Assembly (NCBI GenBank): GCA_002256535.1
Contig: NMUJ01000018.1
Coordinates: forward strand, 1 to 26,624
Direction: 5' to 3'
Length of the DNA stretch: 26,624 nucleotides
DNA from: Caldifarciminota bacterium 4484_18
Lineage (GTDB): Bacteria; Hydrothermota; UBA3073; NMUJ01
In this document: positions 6,525 to 13,899 of the stretch, one piece after another
How positions within the stretch are numbered: the first letter of the stretch is position 1
Layout of the letters: each line of letters starts with the position of its first letter
Position numbers and translations under genes: made by a program
The notes under the pieces: generated by a model
Told to the model about the DNA's origin: nothing
What the model saw: the letters and a program-made list of their open reading frames with translations, nothing else
The model's database searches: none

Positions 6525-8937
6525 GGTTCTCGTAATACAGTGAAATCAGATATTTATCATCCCACGGTGCTGCCCACATCGGTACAGGTAAGCTACCAAC
6601 AAGTATCGCACCAGTTATTGAATCACTTCGATATAAGCTCTTTAGATACTCACGTAACTCCTCCGGTGTGTACCAACTCTCTGCATGTATGGTAATATCT
6701 ACCGGTAGCTTCGCCTCAACATCTTCTTCGTATTGTTCAATGTATGGTCTCAACTCGGGATATATATCATAGGGGACTATCAATGCCACCCGCTCCATAA
6801 GCGTATCACCAGGGGTACCAAACCGCTTCACCAATATGCTATCAAAATATAGGTACGGAGTAGGTATGTAACTTTCTGTAAACGGTTCGTTCTTTATCGG
6901 ATAGGGTTGCACTTCTATCTCCAGTTCATGCTTGGGGAATGATATCTGGTGCTTATGCTTGATGTACAGTTTCAACTGATATTTACCCGGTACGTCCGGT
7001 GTCTGTAGTACCAAAACCGTATCCAACGTATCGCCAGCCGCTACGTTGGTGAGTGACCACCTAACCTCGTACAGCTTACCATTACGTTCGTACCATTCAC
7101 CAACAATGGCTACATTGGAGTGCCAACTCTTATCACCATAGTTCACTACTCTTACCTTCAAGCTATCATTCATACCTATCCGCATCGATTTGGGGTAATA
7201 CACAATATCAAGCCACCCTCCATAATCCCTTGTGCTGGATGTAAACTTATACACGTAACCATCGTCCGCCGATACGTATATAGCAGTACCATCGGTTATC
7301 ACTCTGCCATTGACCGGCTTACCTATGTCATAAGCCCAGATTGAATCCCCCCCTTCCGCATCCACCACGTATAGCTTGCCATCCATCGACCCAAAACATA
7401 CCACATCATTGTACAGCAATGGATGTGACTTAACGAGTTCACCCGTCTTATATTGCCAAACTATTTCACCATCTTCTGTACTGATCGCATATAAGCTGCT
7501 ATCAGCTACCACATACACCAGATTGTCGGTCACCACCGGTGGCGCATTTATCAATGCACCCAAATCTCTCACCCATACGAGATCACCCTCAACCGTCAGC
7601 ACATACAATTTGTCCGACCCTATGAATATTTTATCTTTGTAAACCACCGGCGAGTTAGCCACCTTATACCCCATATCGTATTCCCATAGGGGGTCACCCC
7701 TGTAATTATAAGCATAAAGTATACCGTCGGTTGCACCTACAACTATTATCGTGTCATAAACTGCTGGCGTGACATAGACTAATCCACGTGTTTTACGACA
7801 CCATAATAACTTACCGTCACGGTTGAGCACAAATATACCAAGCTGATCTGCCACCAATATATTACCGTCAGGTAGCAGCTGTGGTATTGCACTTAACTCC
7901 CATCCCGTTTTATATATCCAGACCAGAGTATCCCTACGGAATGCATAGATATTACCGTCAAATGCTGTGGTAATAAACCGATCTCTAAGAAACAGTGCCC
8001 CATTAAACCCCTCATACCACCTATCACCGAGCTTAAATTGCCACAGTATCTCACCGGTCTTTACGTCAACCCGTGTCAGGTTATGTCCATATACGTATAG
8101 GTTCACTGTGGTACGCTTTACACCCACTTCCTTTGCGATAGTATCTTCGTCCATGTTCTTTTCGATACCCAACAGAATAAGGTCAAGCTTCTCATAGGTC
8201 AACTTAAGCGCCAACTCATCAGTAATACCTGGCAATAGGTCCGGGCTGGGTAGCTTCCCGATTATCCTATCAGGTACACCCAAATAGCGTGCAAGTTGTT
8301 TCACCTGTGTCTTATAAAGGTTTTTTATCGGCATAATATCAGCTGCATTATCACCGTACTTAACGAAGAACCCTGTCATATCTTCGGTTTTGTTGCTCGT
8401 ACCTACAACAAGGTAATGTAATCTCTCCGCCCATAAATATAGGATGACCATCCTCACCCTATGCTTTATCCTGTAATATGCTTCTATAGGGTGCATCCAA
8501 TCGAATGTCGCACCTTCTAACCCACCCAAAAATGGGTTTAAATTCTTCGGTACCATCCTATATCCAGCCCTCACCAGCCCCGGCAATACGCGTTTCATAT
8601 CCATTATCTTTCGTGGCAACATATCGTATACACCAAACCTTTCCAGTATCGGTGATATGTCGATAATCTCCATTTCTATACCAAACGTATCCGCAACCAG
8701 CTTCGCATCCTCTACGGTATCACTATGTGAATCCCTCTCCGGCATTATGAGAGCCAGTACATTCTGTGGAAGTGTCGCCCTCACACATAAACCAGCCACA
8801 CAAGCTGAATCAAGCCCACCTGACAACCCCAGTATGAGCCCCTTGCGGTTGGATTTTGTCAAATGGTATCGGATGAAGTCAACAATCTTTGCTGCAACCT
8901 GTTCTTCGTCAATCTTTATATTTTCTTTAAGTGACAT
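6460..8937 (-). CDS. nadE: NAD synthetase fused to PQQ-propeller/C25 peptidase N-terminal part (probable deletion fusion)
   Basis: An 825-residue frame with two unrelated halves. Residues 1 to about 278 are an ammonia-dependent NAD synthetase: the PP-loop SGGLDS (39-44), VVGTSNKTED (177-186), FVKYGDNAADIMPIKNLYKTQV (191-212) and KLPSPDL. There is no nitrilase domain. NadE homology stops at VGVKRTTV, where about 25-30 C-terminal residues should follow. The frame then turns directly into PQQ-type blades (LYVYGHNLTRVDVKTGEILW and about six more up to residue 570), a CARDB-like beta domain (about 580-680), and the start of a C25 domain (VALIVPYDIYPELRPYI, AILVGSLPVP, DTSGDGYLD). No signal peptide precedes the propeller, although such proteins are secreted. 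A cytosolic NadE joined to an exported protease makes little sense, so I think a deletion near 8100 fused two genes. The start overlaps gldFG by 11 bases. Confidence 0.8.
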   Translation of the reverse strand: MSLKENIKIDEEQVAAKIVDFIRYHLTKSNRKGLILGLSGGLDSACVAGLCVRATLPQNVLALIMPERDSHSDTVEDAKLVADTFGIEMEIIDISPILERFGVYDMLPRKIMDMKRVLPGLVRAGYRMVPKNLNPFLGGLEGATFDWMHPIEAYYRIKHRVRMVILYLWAERLHYLVVGTSNKTEDMTGFFVKYGDNAADIMPIKNLYKTQVKQLARYLGVPDRIIGKLPSPDLLPGITDELALKLTYEKLDLILLGIEKNMDEDTIAKEVGVKRTTVNLYVYGHNLTRVDVKTGEILWQFKLGDRWYEGFNGALFLRDRFITTAFDGNIYAFRRDTLVWIYKTGWELSAIPQLLPDGNILVADQLGIFVLNRDGKLLWCRKTRGLVYVTPAVYDTIIVVGATDGILYAYNYRGDPLWEYDMGYKVANSPVVYKDKIFIGSDKLYVLTVEGDLVWVRDLGALINAPPVVTDNLVYVVADSSLYAISTEDGEIVWQYKTGELVKSHPLLYNDVVCFGSMDGKLYVVDAEGGDSIWAYDIGKPVNGRVITDGTAIYVSADDGYVYKFTSSTRDYGGWLDIVYYPKSMRIGMNDSLKVRVVNYGDKSWHSNVAIVGEWYERNGKLYEVRWSLTNVAAGDTLDTVLVLQTPDVPGKYQLKLYIKHKHQISFPKHELEIEVQPYPIKNEPFTESYIPTPYLYFDSILVKRFGTPGDTLMERVALIVPYDIYPELRPYIEQYEEDVEAKLPVDITIHAESWYTPEELREYLKSLYRSDSITGAILVGSLPVPMWAAPWDDKYLISLYYENLEGEFYDTSGDGYLDKCRILW

Positions 8938-11059
8938 GTCTTATACGACGCAACCTACGTCTCCTGTACAAACCTATCCCACACAATATCCCTATAGGCA
9001 GCAGTATATTAGCTATACGGACGATTAGTTGGTTGGTGGGTGATAACTTCTTCAACGGACGTGCTTTTATCCCTTTACCCCTAATTGTAAGCAGGCTCTC
9101 ATCCTGTACCAACCAATCCACCAAATTCATACAGAATGTGAGCCCACCTGGTGTTATGTAATCCTCCATCGGTATAGCAGCTGTACCGATAACCACTAAT
9201 CTAACTAAACTATCTGTATACGCTGCCAACGGTCGTGCAGCCTGTTCACCTGTTGGTTTATATTGTTGCCCCGGTACCACCATAAATGGTGTACTAACTA
9301 ACCACGAATATTGTGAAGACCATGCCAGCGGTTTACCACCCTCCACCGGTGATACAAACGGAAACGTTACACTACCAAGATTACGTGTTATGGGATGCTC
9401 ACTATTAAGGGTGGTCGCGCGTACGAACAACGGGTACGATACCAACCGCGTCACGGTAAAGAAACCTTGCCGTGTAGTTACACGTACGTTTTCACAGACA
9501 GGGTCGAACACAAACCCAGGTTCCAACTTTATACCATATTTTGCAAGCAATGAATCAACCCCCGTCTCCAACCGCGTAGTGTTGAAATTCTGTAAGTTCA
9601 CCTTATACGTGCTGAGAAATAGTGCAGCTCGTTTACCTTGTTCAAGAAATCGCTCTAATTTGCTGCATGCAGAATCGCTCCATGGTGATTCGGGGCCTAC
9701 CACAATCAATGCCTCTACGTCTGCTGGTATAGAATCGGTCTCAATATCGATTTCGGTTAGTTCATACAATTTTTCAATCTCATGTTTCAACCTACGTGCA
9801 AGCTCCGCTTCATTGTGCCCCTTTACGATACCTATTATGGGCTTCTCTTCCATTGTAAGCTTACGTATGAGTGATGTCACCCGATACTCCAAATTCGATA
9901 TATCCTCGAACACCGGTATCGTTTCACGCTTATCCCCATATATGAAGACCGCACCAAGGAATGCATTTTTGAGCGCAAACTCACCCGCTTTCACCTCTTG
10001 CAAAGGTAACGCCTGTATACCCATGCGGGTGGCTTCACGCATCTTATCGGGTGTGTTTGGGTTTATTATCTCCAGTTTGAACCTACCCCTACTTGCTGCC
10101 CGGTACTCACGTAACATATCCTTAACGTACTCAGCCAGCACGTTGTAGGGGGGTGGTAACTTTGCCGTCACATATGCACGTACGAGTACAGGGTTGTGGA
10201 GCTCACGCACCAACCTAACAGATGCAGGTGATAGTGAATATACCCTACCTTCGGATATATCCCACCTGTGATAGACATAATAGGATATTAGGTTTGCAAA
10301 GAAAACGATGAGTATCACCAATACCAACGTGGCACCACCCATCAACCGCTCCAAGAACCGCTTAAACGTCAAATACGTAAGAAATAGAAACAACCCACCC
10401 ACAGTTATGAAATATATTATGTTACGTGTATCGAGTACACCACGAGATAGGTTCTCCATGTGCTGATCTATACCGATAAATGCAAGGAATGGGCTCAACC
10501 AATCAGGTGCAAAATTTGCCACCTTACCCAGCAAGAAGAACATAAACGCGATAACCAACCCCACTATCATAGCAACTATCTGGCTTGCAGTAAGTGATGA
10601 TGCCCATATCCCCACCGTCGTGAACATAAACGACACAAGTATAAGCCCCACATACGAACCGATCACACTACCCCAATCCACATCACCCAGTATCTCCAAA
10701 GTTATCGGATATATAACCGTAAGTACCAACCCTATAATCACGAGCACCCAAGCAGCAAGAAACTTACCGATGATGACCTCTGGCTCACTAACAGGTAAAG
10801 TCGCCAGTATTTCTATCGTACCTTCACGCTTCTCCTCAGCTATTAAACGCATAGTGATTGCAGGTATGAAGAACACCAAGAAAAGCGGTATAAGCATCAC
10901 GAGATTGCGGATGGTGGCTTGATTTATGACAAATAGGTCTGCTACAAAAAAGTATCCAGTCAACCCCAGAAATATTGTCAACACAATATATGCGATAGGT
11001 GACCTAAAGTAGTAATTAAACTCCTTCTTGAAAATCTGCTTTACGATTTCCCATTTCAT
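8927..11059 (-). CDS. GldF-GldG fusion: ABC-2 permease plus Gldg-family membrane protein
   Basis: A 710-residue protein. Residues 1 to about 235 are an ABC-2 permease of the GldF type (FNYYFRSPIAYIVLTIFLGLTGYFF, FIPAITMRLIAEEKREGTIEILATLPV, ENLSRGVLDTRNIIYF) with about six membrane segments. From about 240 to 710 follows GldG: a membrane segment, HRWDISEGRVYSLSP, the DUF4350-like ThiJ/GATase-like soluble region (PIIGIVKGHNEAEL, IVVGPESPWS), PFMVVPGQ, and a C-terminal membrane anchor ending in an Arg-rich tail. The GldF/G pair works with an ATPase (GldA), which is absent from this window. Permease-Gldg fusions are known elsewhere, so this one may be natural. However, the joint FKRFLERLMGG is tight, and neighbouring genes carry deletions. 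A G-rich Shine-Dalgarno precedes the ATG. Confidence 0.82.
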   Translation of the reverse strand: MKWEIVKQIFKKEFNYYFRSPIAYIVLTIFLGLTGYFFVADLFVINQATIRNLVMLIPLFLVFFIPAITMRLIAEEKREGTIEILATLPVSEPEVIIGKFLAAWVLVIIGLVLTVIYPITLEILGDVDWGSVIGSYVGLILVSFMFTTVGIWASSLTASQIVAMIVGLVIAFMFFLLGKVANFAPDWLSPFLAFIGIDQHMENLSRGVLDTRNIIYFITVGGLFLFLTYLTFKRFLERLMGGATLVLVILIVFFANLISYYVYHRWDISEGRVYSLSPASVRLVRELHNPVLVRAYVTAKLPPPYNVLAEYVKDMLREYRAASRGRFKLEIINPNTPDKMREATRMGIQALPLQEVKAGEFALKNAFLGAVFIYGDKRETIPVFEDISNLEYRVTSLIRKLTMEEKPIIGIVKGHNEAELARRLKHEIEKLYELTEIDIETDSIPADVEALIVVGPESPWSDSACSKLERFLEQGKRAALFLSTYKVNLQNFNTTRLETGVDSLLAKYGIKLEPGFVFDPVCENVRVTTRQGFFTVTRLVSYPLFVRATTLNSEHPITRNLGSVTFPFVSPVEGGKPLAWSSQYSWLVSTPFMVVPGQQYKPTGEQAARPLAAYTDSLVRLVVIGTAAIPMEDYITPGGLTFCMNLVDWLVQDESLLTIRGKGIKARPLKKLSPTNQLIVRIANILLPIGILCGIGLYRRRRLRRIRHVT

Positions 11060-11077
11060 CTCACCCCCTATTTTGTG

Positions 11078-11665
11078 TCAGATCATCTTGACAATCTGCA
11101 TAACTATTGCCGTACCGATACCTACTGTGAAATTGTCATCCACCCGCAATGGCAGCATCTCCACCACCGTTGCAGCAGCCGCCCCCCATAATATTAGGGG
11201 CCACGATAGATACAATCGCGGTGTCAATGACAACAAGTAACCCAGCACCACACATGTAACAAAAAATGCGATACTACCTTCGAGTGTCTTACCCGTAAAC
11301 GTACGTATGCGACCTATCCTCATACCCACAATTGTAGCCATCGCATCACCAAACGTCAAAAACACAATAGCAGTAATCGCTATACTTTTGTCGAATGCAG
11401 CTATTATGATAAATACAGCTATTAGGAAGCTCGTCGTACCAACGAATGTACGCGCCTCTTCTATCTTAAGTATACCACGTGAGTGTTCAACCATCACCTT
11501 CCATGCACCCTTAATAAGGCGACGCAATATTTCGATCACTGTCATTATGCCAAGAAAGTACGCCACCACCAACAGCGTAAAATACCTATGTGGTGTAAAG
11601 TAATATATTATGGGGAACAGACTCCCCATACCTATGCGATAGGTTTTACGTGCCCATAACTTCAT
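11078..11665 (-). CDS. Dolichol-kinase/phosphatidate cytidylyltransferase-like membrane protein
   Basis: A 195-residue polytopic membrane protein of the SEC59/VTE5-type CTP-dependent lipid kinase family, close to CdsA-like proteins. Visible signatures are the N-terminal RKTYRIGMG, FLTFGDAMATIVGMRIGR (103-120; the GDA is the nucleotide or metal site) and GKTLEGSIAFF (125-135). Members phosphorylate diacylglycerol, dolichol, polyprenol or phytol with CTP; the substrate cannot be read from sequence. It starts inside the stop of the upstream plsY-like gene (ATGA) behind a GGGAGG, so the two are co-translated. This supports a role in lipid or prenyl-lipid metabolism. It is intact. Confidence 0.75.
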   Translation of the reverse strand: MKLWARKTYRIGMGSLFPIIYYFTPHRYFTLLVVAYFLGIMTVIEILRRLIKGAWKVMVEHSRGILKIEEARTFVGTTSFLIAVFIIIAAFDKSIAITAIVFLTFGDAMATIVGMRIGRIRTFTGKTLEGSIAFFVTCVVLGYLLSLTPRLYLSWPLILWGAAAATVVEMLPLRVDDNFTVGIGTAIVMQIVKMI

Positions 11666-12240
11666 AATCTTACCTCCCTTAAAACGTCAATATTTGCAAT
11701 ACCCCCTATGATTATGAAAATCAAAATAAATGGTAATAACCACTGCCATTCCCTATAATACAGACCGAATATGATGGCCATCATTATTACGAATGTGAGC
11801 AACATCTTCTTCCCCGAACGTGGCCCCACCCGTTGTAGAATGAAGAATGCAGCCACACCAAACGGAAACATCTTTGGCAATAGATACAGGAATACACCGC
11901 TCGCGGTGGCGGCACCTTTACCACCCTTAAATTTATACCATATTGGCCAACAATGTCCCACAAATGCGACAATACCAGTCATACCCACCCAGAAATGTGG
12001 TAACCTCAACACCCTACCTGCTATCAACATAGGTATGGCAGCTTTGGCTGCATCCAACACCCACACTATTACACCTTCGAGCTTACCTACCTCACGAAAC
12101 ACGTTAGCAGCACCGGGATTACCTGATCCCACCTTCCGTATATTCACCCCGCGTAGGCGTGCGATAATCTCTGCAAATAGGATTGAACCCATCAAATAAC
12201 CCAACACCAATATCAGCACCACTTCTACTGGTTGCATCAC
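11662..12240 (-). CDS. plsY: PlsY-family glycerol-3-phosphate acyltransferase (second copy)
   Basis: A 192-residue PlsY paralogue, the first gene of the minus-strand operon. It has the three loops in variant form: GSGNPGAANV (38-47; Pro and Ala where the other copy has Ile and Thr), GHCWPI (95-100) and GGKGAATASG (106-115). Hydrophobic segments are spaced as in PlsY. The frame opens with GTG at 12240 followed immediately by ATG at 12237; either could initiate, and no Shine-Dalgarno is present. A promoter-like pair ends five bases upstream, so the message may be leaderless. Pairing with a lipid kinase-like gene suggests a specialised acyl acceptor, but that is inference. Confidence 0.85.
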   Translation of the reverse strand: MMQPVEVVLILVLGYLMGSILFAEIIARLRGVNIRKVGSGNPGAANVFREVGKLEGVIVWVLDAAKAAIPMLIAGRVLRLPHFWVGMTGIVAFVGHCWPIWYKFKGGKGAATASGVFLYLLPKMFPFGVAAFFILQRVGPRSGKKMLLTFVIMMAIIFGLYYREWQWLLPFILIFIIIGGIANIDVLREVRL

Positions 12241-12244
12241 TTCT

Positions 12245-12271
12245 ATAATATTATGGAATCACGATGGTCAA
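12245..12271 (-). promoter_or_regulatory. Candidate promoter of the minus-strand lipid/gld/nadE operon
   Basis: On the minus strand TTGACC (12271-12266) is followed after 15 bases by TATTAT (12250-12245, 5/6 to consensus). An alternative -10 (TATAGA) overlaps the start region at 18-base spacing. With the TATTAT -10, transcription would begin within a base or two of the GTG/ATG start, giving a leaderless or nearly leaderless mRNA. The 15-base spacer is short. Confidence 0.4.
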
Positions 12272-12280
12272 GCTTCATAA

Positions 12281-12291
12281 GTTACTGTAAC
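12281..12291. promoter_or_regulatory. Short palindrome in divergent intergenic region
   Basis: GTTAC-T-GTAAC is an exact inverted repeat with a one-base centre. It lies between the two divergent candidate promoters, upstream of both -35 elements, a usual place for an operator. A second exact palindrome, ACTTATAAGT (12338-12347), overlaps the -35/spacer of the plus-strand promoter. No regulator can be assigned. Confidence 0.25.
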
Positions 12292-12334
12292 GGTAATGTT
12301 CATCTACCCGCATCAGCAACCATTTATTCGCAGA

Positions 12335-12361
12335 TTGACTTATAAGTTAAAGGATTATACT
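12335..12361 (+). promoter_or_regulatory. Candidate promoter of the tonB-miaA-aroKB operon
   Basis: TTGACT (12335-12340) and TATACT (12356-12361) are separated by 15 bases. The ATG of the tonB-like gene lies only 10 bases past the -10, with no Shine-Dalgarno between, so the transcript would have a leader of about 0-5 bases. The ACTTATAAGT palindrome overlaps the -35 and spacer. Confidence 0.45.
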
Positions 12362-12371
12362 TTTAATACAG

Positions 12372-12932
12372 ATGCGTACAGGGATTATAGTCTCACTCGT
12401 TATCCACACAATCTTTGTACTGATTGCTGTAAAACTGCAGTTCAAAACCCCCAACGCTATACCTGTATGGGTTGAGGTAGGACTTATCGAAGAGCGAGCC
12501 GGCCACATACCCGGTAAGGATATAACTAAAGAAGAGTTGCCTGAACTACCCACTGTTGAACATACCCAACCACCGGAACTACCCGAAGCTACCCCAGAAG
12601 TACGTGAGATAGAGAAGATATCACCTCCCACATCACCGGCTGAGGGTGAAGAGGGATTTCTCATAACAGGTGAGATAAAGCAACGTCGTATATTATATAA
12701 GGTGATACCCCAATATCCCAGCGGTTACAATGAAGAAGCTACCGTTGTGGTAAAACTACACGTGGCACCCTCTGGTAGGATAGAGAAGATGGAACTACTT
12801 CAGCACGGTGGCAACATATTCGATAGGCTCACGTTGAACGCACTCAGGTTGTGGGTGTTCGAACCACTTCCACCTGACGTACCCCAGGAGACGCAAACCG
12901 GTATCATAACCTTTATCTACAAATTACGTTAA
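12372..12932 (+). CDS. TonB-family energy transducer-like protein
   Basis: A 186-residue protein with TonB architecture. A single N-terminal membrane anchor (GIIVSLVIHTIFVLIAVKL, about 4-22) is followed by a Pro/Glu-rich periplasmic spacer (about 45-95, PELPTVEHTQPPELPEATPE). A C-terminal TonB domain (about 105-186) includes YPSGYNEEATVVVKLHVAPSG and the WVFEPLP block ('W.F.PA' in the family). Such proteins pass proton-motive energy from ExbB/ExbD to outer-membrane transporters, so a two-membrane envelope is implied. No exbBD is nearby. It starts at the first ATG after the promoter, without a Shine-Dalgarno. Confidence 0.75.
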   Translation: MRTGIIVSLVIHTIFVLIAVKLQFKTPNAIPVWVEVGLIEERAGHIPGKDITKEELPELPTVEHTQPPELPEATPEVREIEKISPPTSPAEGEEGFLITGEIKQRRILYKVIPQYPSGYNEEATVVVKLHVAPSGRIEKMELLQHGGNIFDRLTLNALRLWVFEPLPPDVPQETQTGIITFIYKLR

Positions 12933-12940
12933 ATTACGTT
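12921..12940. repeat. Exact 10-bp tandem duplication at the tonB/miaA joint
   Basis: AAATTACGTT occurs twice back to back (12921-12930 and 12931-12940). The first copy encodes the last Lys-Leu-Arg codons of the tonB-like gene and supplies the first T of its TAA stop; the second fills the gap up to the miaA ATG at 12942. It looks like a recent short tandem duplication. Confidence 0.9.
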
Positions 12941-12941
12941 A

Positions 12942-13868
12942 ATGCGTATCGTACCCATCATAGTAGGGCCCACCGCAGTAGGTAAGAGCGAGTTAGCATT
13001 TGAACTCGCACAGCGGTTGGATAGCGAAATCGTCTCCGCTGATGCACGTCAAATCTACAAGTTCATGGACATAGGTACAGCCAAGCCGCCAAAGGAATGG
13101 CTACAAATTGTACCCCACCATATGATCGATATAGTGACCCCCGATGTGGATTTCAACGCCTGGCATTATGCATGTATGGCACGTAAGGTGATCCATGAAA
13201 TATTCGCACGTAATAGGTTACCGATAGTTGTTGGTGGCTCCGGCCTCTACATAAAGGCGTTAGTAGAAGGGTTCTTTGAACTCCCTGTACAACCGACACC
13301 TGAATTACGCAACAGGCTACGAGCTACCCCAACAGAACTATTATACGAGGAGCTCAGGAAGGTCGACCCTACCACCGCGAGTAGGTTAGCACTACGTGAC
13401 AAACAACGTATAGCCAGGGCACTTGAGGTATATTATGCCACCGGCAAACCCATATCTTACTGGCAATCGCTATCACATCGACGTGCATCCTTCACCCCAT
13501 TATACATTGGGCTTATACGTGAAAGGCAATCACTATATAGAAGGATAAATATCCGTGTGGATAAGATGTTCGAACAGGGTCTTGTTGAAGAAGTACAACG
13601 GTTGTTATCGCTTGGCTATCCACGTAACCTCAACGCCCTACAGACGATAGGGTATAAGGAGGTTATCGACTATCTCGAAGGTAAGATCAACCTTAATGAA
13701 GCCAAACATCTTACCAAAAAACACACCCGTATATTAGCACGCCGTCAAATACAGTGGTTCAAAAAGCTACCGGATATCGAGTGGCACACGTTACCCGATA
13801 CACAGGTTGTTAATAAACTTTACAAAAAGCTAACCCACCATATAACCTTTACGGAGGTGGTACGTTGA
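12942..13868 (+). CDS. miaA: tRNA dimethylallyltransferase
   Basis: MiaA, 308 residues, adds the dimethylallyl group of DMAPP to A37 of tRNAs that read UNN codons. The P-loop GPTAVGKS is at 9-16. Then come SADARQIYKFMDIGTAKP (catalytic Asp region), HHMIDIVTPD, VVGGSGLYIKALVEG, DKQRIARALEVY, and the C-terminal LQTIGYKEVIDYLEG and TRILARRQIQWFK. Length and order are normal for the family. No Shine-Dalgarno is visible because the gap to the upstream stop is the second copy of the 10-bp repeat, so translation may depend on the upstream gene. Confidence 0.95.
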   Translation: MRIVPIIVGPTAVGKSELAFELAQRLDSEIVSADARQIYKFMDIGTAKPPKEWLQIVPHHMIDIVTPDVDFNAWHYACMARKVIHEIFARNRLPIVVGGSGLYIKALVEGFFELPVQPTPELRNRLRATPTELLYEELRKVDPTTASRLALRDKQRIARALEVYYATGKPISYWQSLSHRRASFTPLYIGLIRERQSLYRRINIRVDKMFEQGLVEEVQRLLSLGYPRNLNALQTIGYKEVIDYLEGKINLNEAKHLTKKHTRILARRQIQWFKKLPDIEWHTLPDTQVVNKLYKKLTHHITFTEVVR

Positions 13869-13899
13869 TTAATTTAATCTTACCTATTAGGGAGGTATA

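Noticed and set aside
6460..8937. A genuinely new bifunctional NAD synthetase/protease
   Set aside because: Both the NadE C-terminus and the propeller's signal peptide are missing at the joint, and adjacent genes show the same kind of damage.
9390..10148. Long plus-strand open frame (252 codons) opposite gldG
   Set aside because: It lies wholly antisense to a convincing GldG domain, has Ser/Thr/Asn-rich low-information composition, no family match and no ribosome site.
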